Source of the DNA: Ophiura sarsii
Taxonomy: Eukaryota > Echinodermata > Ophiuroidea > Amphilepidida > Ophiuridae
Assembly (NCBI GenBank): GCA_035610835.1
Contig: CM069453.1
Coordinates: 70,124,682 to 70,188,681 of the forward strand
Direction of reading: 5' to 3'
Length of the DNA stretch: 64,000 nucleotides
In this document: piece after piece, positions 35,003 through 46,880 of the stretch
Layout: the number at the start of each line of letters is the position of its first letter
Position numbering within the stretch: position 1 is the first letter of the stretch
Translations under genes and position numbers: made by a program
The notes under the pieces: generated by a model
Told to the model about the DNA's origin: nothing
Databases searched by the model: none
Seen by the model: only the letters and a program-made list of their open reading frames with translations

Positions 35003-38000
35003 CTAGAATAATAAATCAATTTACCATTTTAAAAATTAGTCAAACTTTCTATCTGACACCGCATATGGGAGGCCAAAACTCATACAACACAAACTGATGT
35101 TGCCATTGAATAGGGAATTCAGGACAGAGGGTCAGGTGATCTAGTTTTTCATTCATGATAACAGTACCATACAGACTACCATTGCTTCAAATGTGAAAGA
35201 AAAAGAATCAGATTATTAAATAAGAATGTTGTTTTTCTGGTAAAATTATATTTATGGGTGAAAAACAAACAACTTTTTATGCCCCCTACAAGTGACAGAA
35301 AGCGGTGGAAATTTCAAATAAGCCACTTCAATAAACCCTAGGTTAAATTAATTTTGATAGTTTTTGTTAAAAGTTATACCTGGTTTGGTTTTATAGGTGG
35401 CATCTGAGAGCATTACATGAATGAGGAAATCGAAGGGGGTGTCACTAAATTGTGGGGAATTGCTGAGAAACGTACCTTGATCAATCAGTGGAGTTTCCTC
35501 ATCTAATAAAAAAGAAAAACATTGTGAAAAAATGTAATCACAATAATAAAAAAATCATATGAACATAACTTTGTTGTTATTTTAGCAAAACTGATACTGC
35601 GAAGGTGTCAGATATGTACATTTCAAGTTGCAATATATAGAGTGTATGAGAATTATATAGGGTGTAACATAATCAATTCAGCTTCCTAAGTAGTGCTTTC
35701 AGTTAAAAATACAGTCAGTCAACCAATCATCAGACATTAACATGTCACGGGTGATCAAAATTATGTATCAAATAATGTAAAATGGTGATTTGGAAGACAA
35801 CATAATTTCTTTTATTAATGTCATTTTATTCATATTTGAAATAATTAGTTAAGAAAAACAAAAAAACAAAATGATGCTAGATTTATTGCTTTGGTCAAAC
35901 ATATAGGGTGATCAAAGTGCAAGGAACAGTGGAAATAATAATGTACAAATATATTCATTTTGTATGTAGGTCTATGTAAGGAAGCACAACATTGTGAAAA
36001 TAAAGACAAGCAACATTTTTTTAAATGTGTGAAGCGCCAAAATTTACACTTTTACAGTAAATTCATTGACTTGTTAGTAATAATACAACTCCCTATGATT
36101 CTTGTATAAGATAATTATTTTTGGTTCAAAAAACAACAATAAGGTAAACAACATTGAGTATTAAATCTGCCCAGAAATATCCCAAATTAGTTAAAGTTTT
36201 GTCTCATGGGAAACTGATTAAATTAGAATTTGATTAAACAATTAAACAAAATCTTCGGTTATAAATGATATTTTTTAGTTAAAATTATTATCAATTACAA
36301 TGTCTGTGAATTATAAACATCAAAGAAGTTAAACTTTTCAAGATATTATTTTTCAAAAACAAAATGACTATTTTTGATCAATTTGTGTGCAAGCTCTGTG
36401 TCTGCATCCCCACCTACTGTACCCCTTGGCATCTTGGTTTTTTAGGCGTACTGCTTTATTTTCTATCCAAATGAATAGGATTATTTGTATTCAAAAGACG
36501 ACAGCAATAGTAATAACATGATATCTTACTTCATGCAGGGCTTCTGTTTTTAAACTGATGTCTTATAAGCCGACAAGGCTGAAGAAATTAATATGAGGGT
36601 CTGGCAATAAGTAATGAAAGTGATCATGGTATGGGATACATGAGTAATTCTATTGACAATATAAAGTATGAACCTTTGTCTTTCAAATAATACACTTTTG
36701 GATTGGAATTTTTGAAAAAGAAAAAAAGAAGAAAGATATGATGCTTGTATAATTTCAAGAAGAAGAAAAGCTTCATCAGACTGGCAACTCTTGTCTAGTA
36801 CTCACCAAACAACTCATTCTGCACAGGTTTTCTTATTTTTATATACATTTGAGTCATAGTTCAATAATTACAGCACTCACAAAATTTTAAAAATACTTCC
36901 TTGAGTCCCCCCTTAGATCTTTTGGAAGCTATGGTTACATTTTTGGTTGAGAAAATCAAATATAAAAAAACTTCTTACAGGCTGTGACTGTATCAGTGTG
37001 AGTGGTAGACAAGATTTGTCAGTTTGATGAAGCAACCACTTTAGTAGTGAAACATTGATCACAATAAGAACTGTTATTGGGTTTGATCACAAAAAAAATC
37101 CCCTATTTCATGTCTACATGTATAAAGACTCCAGATAATCTTATAAAAGACCCAAGTCATCACCAGAATCCTTTGCCAACTTGTATGAATCTAATCTATG
37201 TTTGTATAAAGCACTCATCTCTCAGTTGCACACCTTGATACAGCCGTGATGCACTAGGTCTCATTGGTTCAGAATGGGTTTAAGCTATACAGGGTGTCTC
37301 AAAAAAATTAGGACTCTGTTTCATGACCGTGTAATTCTTATTATAATCATTGGACCAATTTAGTCTCAATGTAAAGCCCAATTGATTATTATGATATCCT
37401 GAAAATATAAGATCAATCTGATGCAAAATAAGAAAACTAGCGTACTTTGCGTAAACCATGTCATTAACTGGTTTGTACAATGGGATGTACAGACCAGTAA
37501 ATAACATGGTTTACGTTTCAATATGTTATAATAATTGTCAACATAGTAAATAATCTATCAGTCAATAGCAAAGTTTAGTTTGGTAATCCATTTAATTCTG
37601 GCACAAATCAATACTTGCTAAAAAAATCTGCAAATTAAACAAGTTTTGTTAAACAGTTCTCGAACCCACTGTGGATGGTTCATTGAGTTACAAGTCGAGC
37701 ACTTTCATGTTACTCGGCTGTTACTGTGTGAATTCCCATTGTACAAACCAGTAAATGACATGGTTTACACAAAGTACGCTAGTTTTCTTATTTTTCATCG
37801 GATTGATCTGCATCAACAGAGGATCTTGAAGGTGACAAATATAAACTCTAATTAACTCACCAAACAATTACTCAGGCATGAAGGTGAGTTACCAATAACC
37901 CTAGATAGACCCATAAAACAGGCTTCTAAGTCTAATACAGTTTGCAATTTCTAAACATAATGTCAGATATGTATATTTCATACGTAATAAAAAGCCTTCA

Positions 38001-41000
38001 AAATGGTTGCATAGTTTTGCTCTGCATCTCACATCATAATCCATCATTTGTTCATGATTAAAGTGTTAAAAAGTTGCTATTTATATCAGCAATGTACATG
38101 TATTCAACTTGACTTGAAATAAGTTGAAATACCAAGTAGGGAAATGTATTATAGGCTGGATTGAGATTTGAGATTTGTTGTTGATGGTTAAATGTTTTAT
38201 ACAGAATGTTTTAATTCAAGAGTGAATTTAACTGGCCTGTGTGTATAATAAATTGTATTTCACAATCCTTCCTCCAGATTTACTATAGTTCAGTCAGTTC
38301 CAAATTGGCGAACCTGCTTACAGCTGCAAATTGATACAGAAGAGCATGGGTGCGCAAACGCTTGCATCGCAACATTGCAGTGTGAATTGTTTGTGTGATG
38401 TACGCATGTCAAATAAGGGCATATGTGCTTCGATAGTTGCGTGTGTGGAAGGATAATGCGGCATATTTCTCGCCAATTTGGAACTGATTAAACTATAGCA
38501 ATGACGGAAATTAAAAGTGAATTATTAAAAACAAAGCATAACAGCATCTTGTGGATTGCTACACAGAGTGCAACAAGGCTTTACTAAATATTCTAACAGA
38601 AGATTTTTTTCCATGGAGAAGGCACACAATTTGAGCAAGCCAAATTAAAAATATCAATACATGCATAGTAATATTAATCTGAGGGTCACCCATTGCTTTT
38701 GGTAAATTGGTATACACCACAAAATAATGAGTTTGTATGACTTCTGCTTGTATGACTTCTCTCTGTTACGAATCTTGATACAGCTGTGATGCACATCTTA
38801 TAGTTTACTTTATGCAGCAAGTATGTATTGATCAACAGAGGATCTTGAAGATGACTATTATAAACTCACAAAACAATATTTTTGGACTGAGGGTGAGCTA
38901 CCAAATACCCTAGAACACTGTGTGATTAAGCAAACAGGTTTCTAAGTCTGGCTAATTCAGTTTGTAATTAGTAAAAATAACTTACAAGGCTCAGTGACAC
39001 CTGGATGTGTTGCCTCTGTCTTCTCCCTCTTTGTAGATGTTGATGGACCATCAAAGGCTATGGTAAACAACAAAAAGACACATGGAAAATAACATTTAGT
39101 TATTTAAGTCCCATTACATTTCTATAAAGACTACAGACCCAGAATCCTTTGTCAACGTGTGTATGAATCTATGTTTGTATGACTTCTCCCTGATACGCAT
39201 CTTGATACAGCTGTGATGCCCGTATTATGGTTCACTTTATGCAGCAAGGGCTTTAAGTATGTATTGATTAACAGAGGATCTGGAAGGGGACTCACAAAAT
39301 AATTCCTTTACGTGTTTTGTTGCCAAAATTATTATTTCTTCTGTGAATAAACGACATGGAACTTAAACTTAATTAAGGCTTCATTTACAAGCTTCTCTTA
39401 TATTTGCGCTTGGCTTTAATGATGGATGTTTTTCATTCTTTCTTTATATCCTATTCTTGTTTATTATGTCTGCTTTTAAAGGCAGATTTAACGGATTTAC
39501 CATTTTACAGACATTTTGTTATTGGCTCTCTTTCAATTTTGTTTTGTATAGCTTAACAGATTTTTTTACCACAAAACTATTTTCTTATATATTATTTCAT
39601 GCTTGAAAATTGTGTACACTCTGGGCATCAAGTTGATTATTTTTACAGATTATTGGATAGAGATAAAGTATATATTTAATGGCTTTTTAAGCACTTACAT
39701 TTTTCTGCCAGGGTAGAGTGATTTGACCATTGGCTAACAATTTTATTGTTTTTAGTGAACACTTTGATATTTGGGATTAGTTAACGCAAGCTCCACCCCC
39801 ATTTTGTCCCCAAAAGAGTGTGAGGGCAGTATAACGTAGACTTGAGTTGAGTTAATTAATTATTTTTTGTTTGTTTGATCATTCATTGACGGGGATTGAA
39901 TTTCGGCATTCATTTATCCATTCAGTTTGTCCGAGTCTATATATTATTCAAATATATAAATACCATATTGTTGTTAAAATTCTTAACTGAATATAACTGG
40001 CCTGTTTGTATAATAAATTGTATTTTACAATCAATCCTCCAGATTTAATAGCAAGGATGAAAATGATTAAAAGTGAACTATTGAAAACAATGCATTTACC
40101 ATCTTGTTGATGGCTGCACAAAATATTGGCGGTCTATTTAACTGGCCTTTATAATGTGTTTTACAACCATTCCTTCAGATTTACTACTATAGTCTATTTA
40201 ATCATTACAAGACAGTGACATAACTGCATATTCTACTGATTGCAACACATACATGTTTGTACCTACTTGAGGCGCTAATGTATACACACGAGCGTAGACA
40301 AGCAGAAGATACATATGTGTGCGTGAATGCTGCGCCTGTAAAGTGATGTCACTGTCCAGAGGAAGACAAGAAGTCTATAGCAAGGATGACTATTATAAGT
40401 AAACTATTGATAACAATGCATACTACCATCTTGTGGATTGCTGCACAGAACGCAACAAGGCTTTTTTACTCAAGATTGCATTTTATAACAGAGGATTTCT
40501 TTTCATATTGAGCAAGCAAAATTTAAAATGTAAATTCATGTAGTTCATTCATTTAAATGAAAGGGTCATCCAATACTGTTGGTGAGCTACCAAATACCCT
40601 AGAAATCTAGAAATCTAAGTGATTAAGCCAATAGGCTTCTAAGTTTGGCTTATACAGTTTGCAATTAGTATTATAATGAACTTACAAGGCTCACTGACAC
40701 CTGAATGTGTTGCCTCCGTCTTCCTAGATGTTGAGGGACCATCAAAGGCTATGGTAAAGAAGAGAAAGACAATGGAGAAAAAAAAGGTCAATTCATTTAG
40801 TTATTTAAGTCTAGAGGTCACCCAACGCTCTACATGCTCTTGGTATACACTACAAAATATGATGAGTTTAAAAAAGGGCTCTTACGCAGAAGTGAACACA
40901 ATTAAATACAAAACTGATGTAGATTAAGAGAAAAAGCTTCATCAGACTGGCAACTCCCATCTACTACTCACAGAACAACTGGACACTTTTTATACCGTGG

Positions 41001-43681
41001 CTTCATCAGCATCAACATGTATTTTATTATAAGGTGGAGATCAACTGAGCCTTTGGTTGTTAAGTACTTTTAGCACATATTTCATTCATATTTCATTCAT
41101 ATAAGGTGAGCGTCAGAGTGATGCTGAACCACACAAGAAATATTATTTGCCTTAAAGGTGTATGTTCTGATCACATTTTATTGGCTATGATTTTTTTTCA
41201 CATCAAGATATTTTGATATCAGAAGAATCCCCATATTTTTCTCATTATGTCTGTAAAATCTTAGGGGCCAGAAATGTTCCATTTAGAAATTATAGGCTAA
41301 AATGTGGCGAATTACTGCCCGAATTGGTTATTAACCCCCGCCAGTGTGTGTACTACTCAATGGGCAAATTTCTTATGACCTTGTGCTTCTAAAATAAGAA
41401 CCATTGGAGTTATGCGTAAATTTAAGGATGACCTTTCAAGTAAAATAGAAAATCAAGTTTAAAAATCGGACCAGCAATCAGAACATCTACCTTTAAGTTC
41501 TTATAACAACATTGTCTGAATAAATCAAGTGCTTAATTAAATCCAGTTTGAAGACATCAATAAATCTATAAATTAATTTATCATTTTATGTATGTTCATA
41601 TAAACACCTAGTCCTACTGAGCCTTTTATGTAATATGGTTTACTAAGGGCACCCTTATAGTAGGACAAGGGATTATTAATAATCATGCTAACTTTTAGTT
41701 AACTTGTGTGTTTGGGGACATTGTGTCTTATTGTGACTTCAGTGAAATTCTTGCATTTGAATGAGGGAGGAGTGCATGAATCGACTGTCAAAAAGAAATG
41801 AGAACATTTATCTTGAAAATTGATATTGATTGACCAGAAAGTGGCTTTGAATTAGGCTATAAATGTGATATTGGTGAAACTGAGGGAACAATGGACATAC
41901 ATAAGGCATTGATTTGTAGGCTTGAATTATGTTGCCCAAAAGTTCATTTACACATTTTGCACAATTTTTCAACTGTCTCTTATTGACTTTTTCACCAGAT
42001 TGCTTATGAGTTTGGCTCTTCATTTCTCTTCCCAATATATTTTTTATTATCATCAACAGTTAGTTTTAATTAAAGAAGGATAGGTTGATGGTTGATGTAT
42101 GTACTACCCCAACATAGCAAGCTTCATCACTAGGTAGAGTACTTTGTATGTGTGGTCTTGACAGATAACACACAATGGTGGAGGATGTTCAAATAGGCAT
42201 TGATTATCAGGGCTGGCTCTGTGATCCCAAGCCCTATATTTTTATAGCCACTGCTGTGCATCGGTTGCAGTCTCAAAGTGCTCCCTTTTTAGGGTCTCAT
42301 TTAAAAAGGATTTGTAAATTTGGGAGTAATTCTGTTATACCCTTCACAGGGGTATTCATAGTGCATGATTTTTAAGAACGACGCATACAACCGATGTTGG
42401 TGTGTAGGGTATAACAGAATTATGCCCATATTGGGAATAATACTCATGAACATGTTTTATGCTTTGTGCACATTTTATAGAAATATCAGATTTCATATAG
42501 AACCAACAGGGATCCCTTTTGAAACAAGGAAAAAATGTTAATCGTGATTTTCAGTTAAGTAAGTTAAACAGGGGTGACTAAATGACAACATCACACATGC
42601 ATGGGATACTGGTTGTAATAAGGTTGGATATCAGTGTTTGGGTTGTTTCAATGTCTTGATACAATTGCTATGATAAGAATTTTGCTTTATGAGAATTAAA
42701 AAATTCCAAATACTGTAAAATTACTCACCTATGTTCCATTTTATTTTCAGTAAATCCAATAATCTTTTACAATTTGGACACTTATCCAAAGCTTCTACCA
42801 GTGCACCCCTCGTAGCTTCATCTCCTTTCCTATTACGCCAGAGATTAAGGATATTCTGCGCCTGCTTCTTCGGGCTATGTGTATCTTTTAATTTGGCATC
42901 TTCTACAACTTTTTCTTCAATACCAAGATGTGTGTACACATCAACTAGGTCGGCGAGTTTGAAAGTCTCTACGATGTTTAACACATCCACTTCTGACACT
43001 TCTGTATGAATTATAAGAATAGATGCAATGCAATACTATTATAAGATTTGAAATAGTACAAAATCATTATTGCTCTACTCATATAACGTTTACATATTTA
43101 AAATAGTAATGATCTATTTTAATTGATGCAATTGTGGACGAAACAATTTCACCACTGTCCATTATTTATTGACTTGTGTCAATTTTAGTTCATTTTATAG
43201 TAAAGATTATAAATCATGACAATTTTGAAGAAAAAATAAATAGATTTTTAAAAGTTACCAAAATATGCAGGAATTAGAAATTTCTTTTTAAAACAACATC
43301 CAAAATTTGGGGGTATGACTGAGGTTATCAGAATCCCAGAGGAATATCTGATTTTGTTCAAGCATATTTTAACGTCTTTATGTGATACAAATTTCACTTT
43401 GCTGAAGTCATTGTCAAGTATGCAACAGATAAACCTTTAACTGTCATTTACACAGCATTCTTTGCTTAGCACAGAGAATCATAACATGAATCATCAGTGG
43501 CAGAATTGCAGTTTGTGGGCAAATGAATTTTCCCATTCAATATGATAAATTACAAACATTTTATTACAATAGTATAAGAAACTAAAATGATTCAATATGA
43601 AATTTTCAAGTTACCTTGGTCCCAAGATTCTCTTGGTTGATCAACCGGGTTTACTGTCCCCTTTGCCGATAAATTACTCAT
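32544..43681 (-). CDS. DEATH-NACHT-LRR (NLR-type) receptor, complete six-exon gene
   Basis: The coding sequence joins 43681-43615, 43001-42729, 40748-40686, 39057-38986, 35502-35476 and 35002-32544, giving 2961 nt and 986 residues plus stop. All five introns are GT-AG and phase 1. Domains in order: short leader (1-22), DEATH domain (about 24-110), Ser/Thr-rich linkers (114-168), NACHT NTPase (about 245-540) with Walker A GDAGSGKTS (252-260), Walker B LILLDGWDE and sensor VTSRP, a helical region, and leucine-rich repeats (about 820-945). Proteins of this build are cytosolic sensors of microbial products or stress; they oligomerise through NACHT and recruit partners through DEATH. Large DEATH-NACHT-LRR families are known in sea urchins. 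No signal peptide or membrane segment is seen. The ligand is unknown. Confidence 0.88.
35476..35502 (-). CDS. NLR exon 5: 27-nt linker microexon
   Basis: Acceptor TTTTTTATTAG, then AT GAG GAA ACT CCA CTG ATT GAT CAA G, then donor GTACGT. It encodes EETPLIDQ between two split codons and is phase 1 on both sides. It is small enough that automatic annotation would miss it. Support is good splice sites and an unbroken frame, with no transcript evidence. Confidence 0.65.
36845..36925. repeat. Dispersed repeat end (CATAGTTCAATAATTACAGC), NLR intron 4
   Basis: CATAGTTCAATAATTACAGC followed by ACTCACAAAATT and CTTCCTTGAGTCCCCCCTTA. The same order occurs at 15190-15260 and, inverted, at 50290-50380, where a long poly-G follows. 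CCCCCCTTA is probably close to the element's end. Confidence 0.65.
37290..37811. mobile_element. Mariner-type end with three-armed fold-back, NLR intron 4
   Basis: CAGGGTGTCTCAAAAAAATT at 37290 is preceded by TA and looks like a left terminus, but no matching right end was found. Downstream, 37412-37488 and 37735-37811 are inverted copies (about 77 bp; landmarks CTAGCGTACTTTGCGTAAAC and its complement). A third copy of part of the arm (CAGTAAATAACATGGTTT) lies inverted at about 37494-37512. Frames in this region come from the fold-back. Confidence 0.6.
38283..38498. mobile_element. 216-bp MITE inserted in a duplicated intron segment
   Basis: CTATAGTTCAGTCAGTTCC at the left and GGAACTGATTAAACTATAG at the right are inverted, continuing into AAATTGGCGA/CGCCAATTT. 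A paralogous intron segment at about 40010-40060 has the same flanks (CCTCCAGATTTA…ATAGCAA) without the element, giving an empty site. A partial copy lies at 19480-19670. Confidence 0.72.
38986..39057 (-). CDS. NLR exon 4: duplicated Ser/Thr-rich linker, copy 2
   Basis: A 72-nt exon lies between acceptor TTTACCATAG and donor GTAAGT, phase 1 on both sides. It encodes FDGPSTSTKREKTEATHPGV then TEP. It is a paralogue of exon 3, with three extra codons. The flanking intron sequences are also similar, so the exon was duplicated together with its surroundings. Confidence 0.75.
40193..40380 (+). mobile_element. SINE-like insert with conserved tail, NLR intron 3
   Basis: GCTGCGCCTGTAAAGTGATG and CACTGTCCAGAGGAAG match the tail of the SINE-like element at 19220-19460. 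The segment sits in a third paralogue of the intron block, at the place where the MITE at 38283 is found in another copy (flanks TTACTACTATAG and TCTATAGCAAGG). Confidence 0.5.
40686..40748 (-). CDS. NLR exon 3: duplicated Ser/Thr-rich linker, copy 1
   Basis: A 63-nt exon lies between acceptor TTTACCATAG and donor GTAAGT, phase 1 on both sides. It encodes FDGPSTSRKTEATHSGVSEP between split codons. It is nearly identical to exon 4 apart from a 9-nt length difference. Either copy could be skipped or both kept without changing the frame, altering only the tether between DEATH and NACHT. Confidence 0.75.
41156..41492 (+). mobile_element. TTAA-flanked MITE, copy 2, NLR intron 2
   Basis: It starts AGGTGTATGTTCTGATCACA and ends CAGAACATCTACCT, flanked by TTAA at 41152-41155 and 41493-41496. 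The interior follows the copy at 8029 (GCTTCTAAAATAAGAACCAT, GGATGACCTTTCA). At 337 bp it is diverged from copy 1 by several small deletions. Confidence 0.85.
42729..43001 (-). CDS. NLR exon 2: DEATH domain
   Basis: A 273-nt exon has acceptor AATTCATACAG and donor GTGAGT, phase 1 on both sides. It encodes a DEATH-fold domain of about 85 residues, with LADLVDVYTHLGIEEKVVED (helices 2-3), then ILNLWRNRKGDEATRGALVE and ALDKC (helices 4-5), and LLDLLKIKW at the end. The LGIEE…LWR.RKG..AT…L..AL pattern is characteristic. DEATH domains mediate homotypic assembly with adaptor or effector proteins, and its position at the N-terminus matches echinoderm NLRs. Confidence 0.85.
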
Positions 43682-43774
43682 GATTTACTCTGATTCACTC
43701 ACTGCCTGTTGCTACATGTGACGATGTGTTAGCTGTACATTCATTAACTTGTGTTTCTAGCCCAATTCCTGGAT
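43615..43774 (-). CDS. NLR first coding exon with 5' UTR
   Basis: The start ATG is at 43681 (MSNLSAKGTVNPVDQPRESW). It is preceded in frame by TAA, so no longer N-terminus is possible in this exon. The coding part (43615-43681) ends CAA G before donor GTAACT, phase 1. A strong acceptor, TTATATTTTTCAG, ends at 43775, so the exon has about 93 nt of 5' UTR and at least one non-coding exon lies further upstream. Confidence 0.75.
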
Positions 43775-45303
43775 CTGAAAAATATAAGTGGTTGGTAATT
43801 GAGTTATGACAGGTGATTAATTAGCCAGCCTCAAAAGAAATGTAGTAAACAAATATGTAGAGATAATTTGTTACGATGTAGTTGATAGCAATTATTGTCC
43901 GACGTGTCAACCAACACTGACCAGCTTCATAAATGGAGTAGACACGGCTCTCAGACAACTATGTGACAAATACACATATGGAACAGGACCAAAGTGGCAG
44001 CAGCAAAACGCTGTTGTATAGATTGTACACATAGCTTTATACGAGGGTCATTCAATAAGTTCTACCTCCTACCTCATAACTTTGCTATTATATAAGCCAG
44101 TCTTATGAAATGTTACACAATTGTAGCTCGGAATCTCAGCTACAAATTCATAGTAAATTGGTCTGAGTAGTGGTTGTAATTTTCCAGAAATGCAGTGAAA
44201 ACCAAACGTCTATTTAGTGCGAGGAAACGGCAAAAAGACAGCCAAATGTCTCCCAAGTGCTATTCACTTGACCAATTCTAATAGGCAAAATGTCCCAATC
44301 GGTTGATTAAAACCGTTCTAAATTACAAATATCTCTTGAACAGAATATAAACAATAACAGTGACTAAGTGACTTATTTCTTTGGGGAAAATGGCCTCTAA
44401 TTAGCCAGAACCAGACCAGAACAGCCATTAATTTTAACCCTACCCTAAGAGAACCGCTGCAAAAGTCATTATTTGCTTTTCATTAGAACTAAGGGATCTT
44501 CATTATACAGGACTAATGGATAGATTTCAAGTCTCTCAAAGAGAAAATTTTCTATCACTGACTACCTGATTGATATTCTAAAGGTTGTATAGGGAAAACT
44601 CATAAAGTGACTGTCATGTTAAGATTTAACACTCGAGGCATCACTGTGCCTTGACTTGTAACAACAAACATTTGACTGAATAGCAGAATTCCAGTTTGCT
44701 AAAGACGTAACATTACATTCGAGTTAATATTATACTATTTTCAAGCCTATAATAGCCTACAGTATTATATTAAGAAAACATCCATTGTTTTCTATTTTCA
44801 GTTTTTAAATCGGGCTGTTATATATCTAACCATGTAATACAGAAAGAAAACGAAAAAACATGTAATTATCTTTAGGGTAATTTTCCATGTCCGTTGTCCA
44901 AAATCTCTCTCTGGCTTTTTTTTGGGGGGGGGGGGGGGGTATATAAAGAGCAAATGTGAACAATAGTCCAACAGACATTAACAAAGTTAATGAACTGAGT
45001 GATTACGTGCCTGCCGCGTGGAAAGTGTTAAGTAAAACAAATGTACGAGACTCGCGTTTAGTTAAATGCTGTGTCTAAAGTCAAAGTTAGACGCGTGTTC
45101 AGCTTAAAACCGTGATTAACTACGTACGAGAATATGGCCCATTGTGTTTAATCATTCATTATTCATTCAATAACCCTAACACTTTTGGGATGGAAATGTT
45201 GAAAAAAATATCCGAGGGTGGAGATGGGTGAAATTTAGCGAGAAAAACCGGACTTGCCGACGACAGGATTCGATCCAGGGTCCTCCCAAATCACCCTTAG
45301 AAA
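43775..45303. other. Region upstream of the NLR gene with a mariner-type end
   Basis: No coding exon is visible; a non-coding first exon of the NLR gene should lie here. At about 44040, ACGAGGGTCATTCAATAAGT resembles the terminus of mariner elements, and a diverged counterpart (AAAGGGTCATTCAAAAGTTC) occurs near 48019. Poly-G lies at about 44924-44939. On the minus strand near 45265, GGATCGAATCCTGTC is a B-box-like sequence related to the SINE at 19220. Confidence 0.45.
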
Positions 45304-45305
45304 TA

Positions 45306-45588
45306 CAGTACAGCTCACATTAGAATGGACATTGCAATGTCATTGCAATGACATTGATTTGTGGTTACCCGATTAGTGCAGTCATTGCACTGACATTGCA
45401 CTGACATTGCACTGACATTGCAATGACATTGAGTTGACATTGTCCATTCTATTTCAAGCTGTACTGTAGGTTGACATGCAATGACATTGATTTGATGTTA
45501 CCCGATTAGTGCAGTCATTGCACTGACATTGCACTGACATTGCAATGACATTGAGTTGACATTGTCCATTCTATTTCAAGCTGTACTG
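45306..45588. mobile_element. TA-flanked MITE with partial tandem duplication
   Basis: CAGTACAGCT at 45306, preceded by TA, pairs with AGCTGTACTG ending at 45466, followed by TA. Inner pairing is TAGAATGGACA with TGTCCATTCTA. The interior carries TGACATTGCAC in short tandem copies. About 122 bp including the right end are repeated at 45467-45588, which also ends AGCTGTACTG-TA. Confidence 0.75.
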
Positions 45589-45639
45589 TAGGTATGGTTT
45601 TAAATCCCCCCCCCCCCACCAAACCAAATCCAAGCATTT

Positions 45640-46880
45640 ATGTAATTGATTATGTTCAATTACACACTGAATGACGACAATGCAATAAACAAGTTCTCTG
45701 CACATGAAAAGTGGCCAAAGCTAAATTTGACATGCCTGATAGTAGATTTGCCATAAATTGAGAATGGAAGCTCCAAAATGGATAGAAACAAAATTCTTAC
45801 GTCAACACATTAAAGATTACTGAACATGATTATTACTATTTCATGTCCACAATCAATATATTTTTCATGGCCAACAAAAAAAATCATGTTTCACATGAAA
45901 CACTTTTTTGACAAGCCCTGTACCATATACCGTAGTGATAGTCTGAGAACTGGTTAACCTGCACATATTCATACCTAACAATACCTTAGCAATATTATTT
46001 TTCATTTATTGAGATTGATAAACTAAAAAACCCATGTTTCTGACACACTGCATGGTTCTTATGAAATTAATGATACTAAAATATTATTATTTATTTTGTA
46101 TTCAATTGCGTTTTAATATAAATATTTTGCTATTTTCTCAAATTGGCCAAAAATAGATGTAGGGGATTACAATCAGAATATGCCTATATGTGATGACCCA
46201 TATAAAACTTTAAAACTTACCCAATTAATTGTAGATTTTGATGTCAATATGTAATACAATCACAATCACTTTGAAAGCCATAATACAAAACAGATTCTGT
46301 TAGAGTTAATGGTTACAGTTCTTTCTATAGTGAAGACCTGCACCAGTGTCAGTCACTGTTGAAAGTCACCCAGATTATAGACTGTTCACCCTCACCAAAT
46401 GGCAGCATATGATTGGTGGAGAATAATATCGCCTGATGATTTCAAACAAAATACTTAACTTTTGGGAATTCCCCGCTCTCAGGTTCATCGCACACTACAG
46501 TTAAAACGCCCATGGAACAAAGTTGGTCTTTTATTTCTTTTGTTATACTGAGCAATTAGGTAGTCCAATGCAATACTATGTATATTGCATGCTTACAATT
46601 CATTCAATCAAGTCAAAAGTTCGTCTACATATACATGGCGATCAACAGGCTGTACATGTATATTACATATATAGAAATCCGAAAGACAAGTATAAGAAAA
46701 AAGAAAATCATGAGGTTCCTTCCCTAAACAGATTCATTCTTAAATATTATTCCAATTCTTAAAAATAGATTTACAGGCAAGCTACACTGATATGACTTGG
46801 GAAATTCAATACCACAAAAATCCAAAAATGCCACAAAATCCTATAAACTAGATTGGTACTGCGCCTCCTAAGAGAGCTGT
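45640..46880. repeat. Segmental duplication, copy A
   Basis: It shares ordered blocks with 49100-50240: TGGCCAAAGCTAAATTTGAC, CATGGTTCTTATGAAAT/CATGGTTCTTATT, AATATCGCCTGATGATTTCA, AGATTCATTCTTAAATATTA and AATACCACAAAAATCCAAAA. It includes a decayed mariner-type terminus (ACAAGCCCTG-TA at about 45922). No gene is supported; a 79-codon frame at 46523-46762 is not preserved in copy B. Confidence 0.8.

Noticed and set aside
36816..36832. Strong donor GTGAGTAC (minus strand) as another NLR linker exon
   Set aside because: The nearest acceptor gives a 13-nt exon that breaks the frame and introduces a stop.
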